Virus record (IMG/VR): IMGVR_UViG_3300044646_000709 | Span: 1-32,172 of that record | Length of the DNA stretch: 32,172 bases | Source of the DNA: a virus | Reading direction: 5' to 3' (one strand) | Shown here: one piece after another, positions 1 to 5,841 of the stretch | Layout: every line of letters begins with the position of its first letter | Numbering within the stretch: position 1 is the stretch's first letter | Translations under genes and position numbers: made by a program | Notes under the pieces: generated by a model | What the model saw: only the letters and a program-made list of their open reading frames with translations | Databases searched by the model: none | Told to the model about the DNA's origin: nothing

Positions 1-768
1 TACGAGTATTTCCACTTTGAAACCCGGAGGGCCGATTTGAATTACGACCCACAGCAATGCTTTCGGATTTTGATTACGAAGGACTATTGCTTTGATGCGG
101 ATGATTCAAGCCTTGCCAATGAGTCGCTTGATTTCTGCATCACCGAGCCGTACAAGTGGATAACAGACCCCTGCAACACGCTGAGGATTGGTGCCGGTCA
201 GGAAACCTCCGCAAATAAGCAGGCGTGTGCTTTTGGCTTCACCTACCCAACCGTTTCCGAGGACCTGGGCGTTACCGAGTGGTTGCACCTTACGAGGGTC
301 TATGGCGAATTGAGGAACCCACAATACGATGGCGAAACGCTAACCTATCAAGATAGCCGTGGGAGGAAAAGAGTCGTGTATGCGGAGAGCCGTGAGTTTA
401 TGGAGATGGTCGTGAACTTCTCTCCCAAGTGGGTTCACAACTTTATGCGATTGGCTTGCAGGCACGATTTCTTCTATATCAACGATGGCAATTCGGATGC
501 TTATTACTTCACGAGGTCGGAGACTTACTCCCCTACTTGGATTCGCACGAGGCTCGTGGCCCCTGCGATGTTGGAGATAGAGGTTAAGGAGCAAGACCTC
601 CGCAAGGAACTTTGTTGTGTTGGGTTTACGGGTCAAGACTTTGGCGAAGACGAAAGGGAGATTTTGCCATACAATCCTTACGGAACTTATGGTCCTCCTG
701 TTCCAGGCGAGCCTACCGAGCCAAGCGAAGGCGTGTTTGATGAGTCGTTTGATTTTACATTTGAATGA
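1..768 (+). CDS. Virion-associated protein, 5'-truncated at window edge
   Basis: The reading frame is open from base 1, so the true start lies outside the window; the TTG at 37 is only the first possible start inside it. About 255 residues are visible and the stop is TGA at 766-768. The protein is rich in aromatic residues and cysteine (pairs such as CC near the end) and finishes in a Pro/Glu/Phe-rich tail. I do not recognise the family. It sits directly before a strongly punctuated gene that looks like the major tail protein, so a neck or tail role is inferred from position only. Confidence 0.75.
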   Translation, partial: YEYFHFETRRADLNYDPQQCFRILITKDYCFDADDSSLANESLDFCITEPYKWITDPCNTLRIGAGQETSANKQACAFGFTYPTVSEDLGVTEWLHLTRVYGELRNPQYDGETLTYQDSRGRKRVVYAESREFMEMVVNFSPKWVHNFMRLACRHDFFYINDGNSDAYYFTRSETYSPTWIRTRLVAPAMLEIEVKEQDLRKELCCVGFTGQDFGEDEREILPYNPYGTYGPPVPGEPTEPSEGVFDESFDFTFE

Positions 769-777
769 TTATCTTTG
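748..777 (+). promoter_or_regulatory. Bacteroidetes-type promoter for the 848 gene
   Basis: TTTG at 748-751 and TATCTTTG at 770-777 are 18 bases apart, matching the flavobacterial pattern TTG-N17-23-TAnnTTTG. The -7 box lies in the gap after the preceding stop codon and leaves a 5' leader of about 66 bases before the ATG at 848. Confidence 0.75.
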
Positions 778-837
778 CAATTACATCGTGCGTTGTGGCC
801 TGTCTGCCAATAAATGACGAGATTGAAATCCTTTAAT

Positions 838-850
838 TTTTAACAAAATG
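838..850 (+). promoter_or_regulatory. Start leader TTTTAACAAAATG shared with the major capsid gene
   Basis: These 13 bases, which include the ATG at 848, are identical to 9839-9851 at the capsid start. There is no Shine-Dalgarno sequence. A residues occupy -1 to -4 and -6 to -7, the A-rich context known to aid initiation in Flavobacterium. Confidence 0.6.
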
Positions 851-1426
851 GCTTATTTAGAATACGGCTGTACTGCTTTGCCAGACCACGAACTCGTACT
901 TTGTGGGGACTACAAGCGTGGCGGTATCTCTGCGATTGGTATTCTTGAGGAGGACGCATTTGGCCCTGGCACTACTTTTGCAACGGACGCTGACTTCAGC
1001 ACCGCAGCAAAATACACCACCGCTCTCGCTGCTGGAGACCTCAAAATTATCAAGAATGTTCGTGGAACGGTACCCGATGCCTCCCCCGTTGACGTTGACA
1101 ACCCCGTTGGTTGCGGCCCTCAGAGCCTTTTAGCGGGCTTTGACTTTACCGCTACATGGATGGATGCCAACACAACCGATGGAACCATTGCCTTTTATAG
1201 CGCACTCAACAAGCGTGTAACGGGTTTGATTCTGTACCTGTGTGGTTCCAATGAGGTGATGTTCATCACCCAGCCCGTGAATTATGTGTGCCTGCCGGTT
1301 AATGTCCCCGCTTCCAACAAGGAGCTTCAGATGTTCAACTGTACGGCCCGTGCTTCGCTCGGCCCAGACCAATTACCCAAGAAAATCACTGCGCCTTCCA
1401 ACGCAGACGCTATCTTCGGAGCATAG
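848..1426 (+). CDS. Probable major tail protein (highly expressed virion protein)
   Basis: 192 aa with no signal peptide or membrane segment. It has several cysteines and a beta-rich, Gly/Thr/Asn-rich composition typical of tube-forming tail proteins. I do not recognise a specific family. The role is inferred from expression signals: it has its own consensus promoter (770-777), a strong intrinsic terminator right after it (1447-1478), and a start leader TTTTAACAAAATG identical to that of the major capsid gene at 9849. Single-gene transcription of this kind suits an abundant structural protein. An alternative is a decoration or minor capsid protein. Confidence 0.6.
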   Translation: MAYLEYGCTALPDHELVLCGDYKRGGISAIGILEEDAFGPGTTFATDADFSTAAKYTTALAAGDLKIIKNVRGTVPDASPVDVDNPVGCGPQSLLAGFDFTATWMDANTTDGTIAFYSALNKRVTGLILYLCGSNEVMFITQPVNYVCLPVNVPASNKELQMFNCTARASLGPDQLPKKITAPSNADAIFGA

Positions 1427-1446
1427 GTTTCGGTTTGGTTTTTTTG

Positions 1447-1478
1447 AATCCTCGGCCTTTGGTCGGGGATTTTTTTTT
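1447..1478 (+). terminator. Intrinsic terminator after the 848 gene
   Basis: An 11-bp stem pairs 1447-1457 with 1461-1471 (two G-U pairs) around a TTT loop, followed directly by a run of T to 1478. The final T of the tract is the first base of the next promoter box. Confidence 0.85.
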
Positions 1479-1485
1479 ACCTTTG
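1478..1485 (+). promoter_or_regulatory. -7 box TACCTTTG driving the glycosyltransferase cassette
   Basis: A perfect TAnnTTTG lies in the U-tract of the preceding terminator, with TTTG at 1458-1461 in its loop as a possible upstream element at slightly short spacing. Only five bases separate it from the ATG at 1491, so transcription should begin at or next to the start codon. Confidence 0.75.
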
Positions 1486-1490
1486 CACAG

Positions 1491-2438
1491 ATGAGTGAAA
1501 AAACCACAGGGATAGTGATTATGGCTTTTGGAAAGTCAGCTTATCACGAAATGGCCTACAACTTCGCAATATCGGTGAAGGCTTTTGACAGAGACCTCCC
1601 CATTCAGTTGATATGCGACAAAAGGAATATGTTGATTCCCCACAATTATTGGGTCTTTGACATTATCACCATCATTGAGCAAGATGACTTGTATTCGGGC
1701 TATGGTTTTAGCCCAGGCAGAGCCAAGACGAGGATGGACAAGTATATGGCCTTTGACAACAACCTATACTTTGACACGGATGCCGTTGCGCTCAAATCCT
1801 TGCAACCATTGATTGAAAAGCTTCTTGCGCTACCTGAAAGTGGGTATTTCTATTCCCAAGTCGTTTCTTGGGATGATCCAAGAGGAATGACCCCAAAGGC
1901 GAACCTAAAAAGGGATGGAGCTGATTTCCAGGCGATGCAATGGGCTACCCTTGACACCATTTGGGAGTTCCACGAGCTTGACGAAGACGCTGAGGTAACG
2001 GCTATAAATAGCTCCTTTATGTTCCTTCGCAAGGGCGAGAAACTCACGGAGTTCTTTGAGCAAGTAAGGGACAACATTGACAACGGCATCCCCATAGACA
2101 GGCTTAAAATGCCTTGGGGAGGCACTTATCCTGATGAGCTTGCCTTCAACATCGCTTGCGCCCAATACAAGATTGATCCCTTTTGTGGCGAGAATCCCGT
2201 TTACTTCCAATACCGAAATGCTTTATCGCCCAAGATTATTCCTTGGATGATGGAGAACTATTATGTCTTGGGATTATTTGGTGGCCCTGGGTTCTCCCAC
2301 GATTCTGCATGGGAGCATTCTTGCGCCTTGCTTGGAGAGTATCATGCGAGATTCGGATTAACGCACCAATACAAGTGGCACAGCCTTGTAAGGCAAAAGC
2401 ACGCAGGAAAACAAAATGTGATGATAAGATGGAAATAA
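1491..2438 (+). CDS. GT-A fold glycosyltransferase, GT8-like
   Basis: 315 aa. The N-terminus opens with the strand GIVIMAFG, as expected for a nucleotide-sugar binding fold, and D95-T96-D97 is a DxD metal/sugar-nucleotide motif in the context YFDTDAVAL. The longer open frame upstream runs back through the terminator and is not real, so ATG 1491 is the start. This is the first gene of a cassette of five sugar-modifying genes and a methyltransferase and overlaps the next by 10 bases. Likely role: adding a sugar to a virion or host-surface glycan. Donor and acceptor cannot be told from the sequence. Confidence 0.75.
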   Translation: MSEKTTGIVIMAFGKSAYHEMAYNFAISVKAFDRDLPIQLICDKRNMLIPHNYWVFDIITIIEQDDLYSGYGFSPGRAKTRMDKYMAFDNNLYFDTDAVALKSLQPLIEKLLALPESGYFYSQVVSWDDPRGMTPKANLKRDGADFQAMQWATLDTIWEFHELDEDAEVTAINSSFMFLRKGEKLTEFFEQVRDNIDNGIPIDRLKMPWGGTYPDELAFNIACAQYKIDPFCGENPVYFQYRNALSPKIIPWMMENYYVLGLFGGPGFSHDSAWEHSCALLGEYHARFGLTHQYKWHSLVRQKHAGKQNVMIRWK

Positions 2439-3100
2439 GCGGATTTATCTCGGTGATTACGACATGCAAGGGCAGGCTTCATCATTTAAGACAGACATTG
2501 CCTGGATGGATGGCTCAAGAAGGCGGTAATTATGAGATTATAGTAGTTGACTATAATGACCCAAACGATTGCTTTTCCTATGTTGAATCCCTTTGCGACC
2601 CAATGGTTAGAGCGGTAAGGGCCAACAATGATGACCCCTTTTTCAATTTGAGCAAAGCCCGGAACATAGGGGCCATGGCTATATCCGAAAAAACGGACGT
2701 GATTTTGTTCGTGGATGCCGATACCATTATGACCAACAATGTCTTCATAAATTATCATAAAGGCAAAGTGCTGAATCCGGGCAATTTTCTTTGCGGATGG
2801 GCTAATGGCAACATGAATCTTGGGGCAGGGGCTTCTGGCAGTTGTATGGTTTGGATGGATGACTTTTTCGCTGTGCGTGGGTATAATGAGCTGGCAAATG
2901 GGTGGGGATATGAAGATGTTGAGTTTTACGAAAGACTTGAGCGGATAGGCAGGCAACAAACAGCATTTCACAACGGCCTTGACTCTATTCAACACAGCGA
3001 TGAAGAAAGGGTAATGTTTTATCGCAAAAAAAACATCCATGTGACCAGCAACGGCAATCTTTTGACAATGAAGAACAACTTTCAAAGCTCTATCGCATGA
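2429..3100 (+). CDS. GT2 glycosyltransferase with GT7C-like C-terminus
   Basis: 223 aa. The N-terminus has the GT2 pattern (FISVITTCKGR, then YEIIVVDY), with the DxD motif D96-A97-D98 in LFVDADT. At 158-163 the stretch GWGYED, followed by VEFYERL, matches the C-terminal galactosyltransferase motif (GWG-E-D) of Glyco_transf_7C proteins such as chondroitin polymerases and polypeptide GalNAc transferases. The upstream extension to 2183 lies inside the previous gene and is rejected; ATG 2429 gives a normal N-terminus. It overlaps both neighbours, which suggests translational coupling. Confidence 0.8.
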   Translation: MEISGFISVITTCKGRLHHLRQTLPGWMAQEGGNYEIIVVDYNDPNDCFSYVESLCDPMVRAVRANNDDPFFNLSKARNIGAMAISEKTDVILFVDADTIMTNNVFINYHKGKVLNPGNFLCGWANGNMNLGAGASGSCMVWMDDFFAVRGYNELANGWGYEDVEFYERLERIGRQQTAFHNGLDSIQHSDEERVMFYRKKNIHVTSNGNLLTMKNNFQSSIA

Positions 3101-3654
3101 TTCAGGTCATTAAGGCCAATGAGCATGGCGATTCAAATGTCTTTGAGGTATGCGGGATTTATGTCTATCATTCGCCATACATAGGTATAACTCGTGGCTA
3201 TGGCGAGTTTATGGACCATTACAAGCCAGAGCCTTCTGCTGAATGGGTTGTGTATCAGCCTCACGATGTGGCCCTTAACTATTTTGATTTAAGGCGTGCC
3301 ATAGATAATTCTCCCGGAAAGTTCTTTCAATTAAGCCTTTCGGATGATTCTTACGGCTCACACGAATTTCTTTTTAAGCGCAAACGGCAGGGATGGCATC
3401 GGGTTCCTTTCGTTGAGATTATGGTTCCTGTATTCAAGAGGGACTTTTATGATGTCGTGGCCCCCTATATGAAGGAGTCCAAGTCGGGATGGGGGCTTGA
3501 TTATCTATGGGCGCATTTGTATGGCGAACAGCCTTGGCTTTGTTGCGATTACGAAATGAGGCACAAAAACCCAATAACTTCGCACAAGTGGCGAATTGAC
3601 GGAAAAACACCTATGGATGAAGCGGAATACATAACCAGAAAATACTTGCGATAA
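3097..3654 (+). CDS. DUF707-like protein, putative glycosyltransferase
   Basis: 185 aa. FVEIMVPVF at 105-113 and GWGLD at 131-135 match the hallmark segments of the DUF707 family (FVEIMAPVFSR and GWGLD), which occurs in plant and bacterial proteins thought to act on glycans. The phage copy is shorter than typical family members of about 300 aa. It overlaps the previous gene by 4 bases and the next by 1. The family match rests on motif recall; the biochemical activity is unproven even for the family. Confidence 0.6.
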   Translation: MIQVIKANEHGDSNVFEVCGIYVYHSPYIGITRGYGEFMDHYKPEPSAEWVVYQPHDVALNYFDLRRAIDNSPGKFFQLSLSDDSYGSHEFLFKRKRQGWHRVPFVEIMVPVFKRDFYDVVAPYMKESKSGWGLDYLWAHLYGEQPWLCCDYEMRHKNPITSHKWRIDGKTPMDEAEYITRKYLR

Positions 3655-4220
3655 TGAGCGTTAAGAAAGGCATAACCTTTGTGATTCCATCCATAAACAA
3701 GCCCACAATTCATCGGGCGATTGATTCTTTGATACGACAAGGCAATCCTAATTGGGAATGCGTTATTGTGTATGATGGCGTTGATGGCCCTTCTTTTAAC
3801 GATGAAAGGGTTAGGTGCCTAAAGGTTGATAAAATAGGCACAAGGGACGATGTTCACGGAATGGCTGGCCTTGTTCGCAATTTTGGCATAAAGGCCGTTG
3901 ATACGGAATGGGTTGGGTTTCTTGATGACGATGATAGCCTGGACGAGTCTTATGTTGATGTCTTGCTTAACAAGTACGAAGGGCATGATGCCGTTGTTTT
4001 TAGAATGAGATACATTGACGGATCGGTTATACCAAGGATGGAAGATTCTCGCATGTATTTCTCAAATGTCGGAATATCCTTTTGCTACAAAAGAAAGGAC
4101 TTCCCGATTTTGTTTGACAGCAATAGGAATGGCGAGGACTTTGATATGGTAAACAGACTTCAATCCTTGTGTGAGCGATTTATAGTTGCTGAAGAGATAT
4201 TATACAGGGTTAACCATTAA
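3654..4220 (+). CDS. GT2 family glycosyltransferase, short
   Basis: 188 aa. It starts with the GT2 strand ITFVIPSINKPT, continues with WECVIVYDG, and has the acidic nucleotide-sugar motif L90-DDDDS-95. It is shorter than most GT2 enzymes (about 250-320 aa), so it is close to a minimal GT-A domain. The ATG overlaps the TAA of the upstream gene by one base (TAATG), so its translation is probably coupled. Substrate unknown. Confidence 0.8.
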   Translation: MSVKKGITFVIPSINKPTIHRAIDSLIRQGNPNWECVIVYDGVDGPSFNDERVRCLKVDKIGTRDDVHGMAGLVRNFGIKAVDTEWVGFLDDDDSLDESYVDVLLNKYEGHDAVVFRMRYIDGSVIPRMEDSRMYFSNVGISFCYKRKDFPILFDSNRNGEDFDMVNRLQSLCERFIVAEEILYRVNH

Positions 4221-4232
4221 ACAAATCGTAAA

Positions 4233-5093
4233 GTGAGCATTAAGGTAAAGGCAATTTGTAATTGGACGGATTCAGCGTCCTTGTCTAAAATAATCATTCA
4301 GCAATCTCTTTATAGCGAATCTGACGGCATTGAGTTTGTTAACGATGACTCATACGAATGGCTTTTTATTTTCAACAACAAAGTTGGTGAGGAGATTCTC
4401 GTGCCGAAAGAGAGAGTCATAGGCTTCATCCAAGAACCGCCCATTTCATCGTTTTTTGACAAAGAGATTGGCAAATACTGCTCCGTTGTTTACACCTGCA
4501 CGGAGCCTCACGCCTACAACATAGACGGCAATATCGTTGGTTTCCCTTGCGGGATGCTTTATCAGATGGAGGGCAATTTGACCGATTATCTGGACGGTCT
4601 TGATAAGCAAAATAAGCGAAGAGTGATAAGTATGGTGACGAGCAATTTCTCCCACGGCTTTTACTCGTTTAGGCACAATATGGCAAAGGCACTTGCGACT
4701 TGTGGATGGGTTGATGTTTATGGAAGGGATTTGGATGTGCCTGGATGCAAGGGGGGACTTGGCAACAAGGCCGATGGCTTGATTCCTTACAAGCTCTCGG
4801 TGTGTATGGAGAACAGCATTTGGGATGATTACATATCCGACAAGATTATTGACGCTGTTCTATGTAGAACCATCCCTATTTATGTGGGTGCGAGAAATAT
4901 CCACGAACATATCCCTTTCGCCATTCGCCTTGAATCTTATCGCAACGCATCCTTCGCAAAGGCTGAGATTGAACACATCGTATCTTCGGTGAATTACGAC
5001 TCCCTTCTGCCCCAAATGAACGCTTGGGTTCGTAAATATGCGAATGAATACACGATTTACTCAAAGATTAAACAAACCATCATAAATAGTTAG
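4233..5093 (+). CDS. GT10-like fucosyltransferase
   Basis: 286 aa from a GTG start at 4233. The C-terminal half carries the alpha-1,3-fucosyltransferase signature: K-L-S-V-C-M-E-N-S at 187-195, then DYISDKIIDA and PIYVGARNI. This corresponds to the GT10 pattern YKF-ENS-DY-TEK-A-PIYWGA. The N-terminal half (QEPP, YTCTEP, GFPCG) fits the acceptor domain. The expected activity is transfer of fucose or a similar sugar from a GDP donor onto a glycan. The family is commonest in eukaryotes and Helicobacter/Bacteroides and is unusual in a phage. Confidence 0.75.
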   Translation: MSIKVKAICNWTDSASLSKIIIQQSLYSESDGIEFVNDDSYEWLFIFNNKVGEEILVPKERVIGFIQEPPISSFFDKEIGKYCSVVYTCTEPHAYNIDGNIVGFPCGMLYQMEGNLTDYLDGLDKQNKRRVISMVTSNFSHGFYSFRHNMAKALATCGWVDVYGRDLDVPGCKGGLGNKADGLIPYKLSVCMENSIWDDYISDKIIDAVLCRTIPIYVGARNIHEHIPFAIRLESYRNASFAKAEIEHIVSSVNYDSLLPQMNAWVRKYANEYTIYSKIKQTIINS

Positions 5094-5095
5094 CA

Positions 5096-5737
5096 ATGTA
5101 TCACTCACAAGTAGGGCAGGACGAGTTCGTTGACAATTTTCTTGGCGGAAAGCGCAATGGCCGCTATTTGGACATAGGAAGCCACAATGGGGTTGACCTT
5201 TCAAATAGCTATTTCTTTGAGGTTCAAAGAGGTTGGACGGGCGTTTTGATTGAGCCTATGGAGGAGGAATACGCTAAATTGGTGGCCAATCGCAGCGATA
5301 AGAATGACTTCTTCAATGTGGCGGTTTCCAATTACTTTGGCACGGCTCAATTCACCAAGATATTGGGGGGATATCACGGCTTGAATATGATTTCGGGTCT
5401 AAAGCAAAGCTTACACGAAAAGCATCTTGACAGGATTCACAGGGAGGCCAATGAGTCAAATGCCCAAGTCGTAGATGTCACCGTGTCTGTTAGGACGGTC
5501 CAGGACATATTGGACGAATGCGAACTCTATCAATTTGACTTTTGCTCCCTTGACACGGAGGGTTCAGAGTACGAGGTCCTTCAAGGCATTGATTTCAGCA
5601 AGACCGAAATAAGCATTTTCTTGATAGAAAATAACGGCTATGAGTCAAGGGGGAAGATTGAGTCTTTCCTGAGCGAGAAAGGGTATCGCTTCCACAAAAG
5701 CCTTGGGCATGACGATGTTTACACCTTGATTCATTAA
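5096..5737 (+). CDS. FkbM-family SAM-dependent methyltransferase
   Basis: 213 aa. It begins with SQVGQDEF, followed by the SAM-binding motif Y24-LDIGSHNG-32 and then GVLIEP, with DFCSLDTEGSEYEVLQG further on. All are typical of FkbM methyltransferases, many of which O-methylate sugars. It is the last gene of the sugar cassette, 2 bases after the fucosyltransferase stop, so it probably caps or alters the glycan made by the upstream enzymes. It is followed by an inverted repeat and a new promoter. Confidence 0.85.
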   Translation: MYHSQVGQDEFVDNFLGGKRNGRYLDIGSHNGVDLSNSYFFEVQRGWTGVLIEPMEEEYAKLVANRSDKNDFFNVAVSNYFGTAQFTKILGGYHGLNMISGLKQSLHEKHLDRIHREANESNAQVVDVTVSVRTVQDILDECELYQFDFCSLDTEGSEYEVLQGIDFSKTEISIFLIENNGYESRGKIESFLSEKGYRFHKSLGHDDVYTLIH

Positions 5738-5775
5738 TTCGGTGGCGTTTATTGGCATTCGCAAATCCCGAATTA
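5735..5775 (+). terminator. Inverted repeat after the glycosylation cassette, possible terminator
   Basis: Perfect 8-bp arms TAATTCGG (5735-5742) and CCGAATTA (5768-5775) flank a 25-base loop in the gap before the portal gene. No good U-tract follows, so it may be a weak terminator or an operator. Confidence 0.4.
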
Positions 5776-5780
5776 TACCT

Positions 5781-5788
5781 TAATTTTG
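5781..5788 (+). promoter_or_regulatory. -7 box TAATTTTG for the head operon
   Basis: A perfect TAnnTTTG lies in the 104-base gap before the portal gene, just after the inverted repeat. A clear upstream TTG at ideal spacing is not seen (the nearest is 5752-5754, 26 bases away). Confidence 0.6.
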
Positions 5789-5806
5789 AGGACAAAACCA
5801 TTCCCA

Positions 5807-5839
5807 ATGTGCAAGTGCAGAGGCGGTAAAAAGCGATAG
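5807..5839 (+). CDS. Possible 10-aa leader peptide MCKCRGGKKR
   Basis: An ATG lies 18 bases after the promoter box, the same spacing seen for the starts at 13020 and about that at 16547. It opens an 11-codon frame that stops two bases before the portal ATG. The peptide is basic with a CxC motif. It could be a leader peptide coupling translation into the portal gene, or a chance frame. Confidence 0.3.
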   Translation: MCKCRGGKKR

Positions 5840-5841
5840 CC

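Noticed and set aside
1284-1490. N-terminal extension of the first glycosyltransferase
   Set aside because: It would be translated through the end of the 848 gene and the terminator; the GT fold begins right after ATG 1491.
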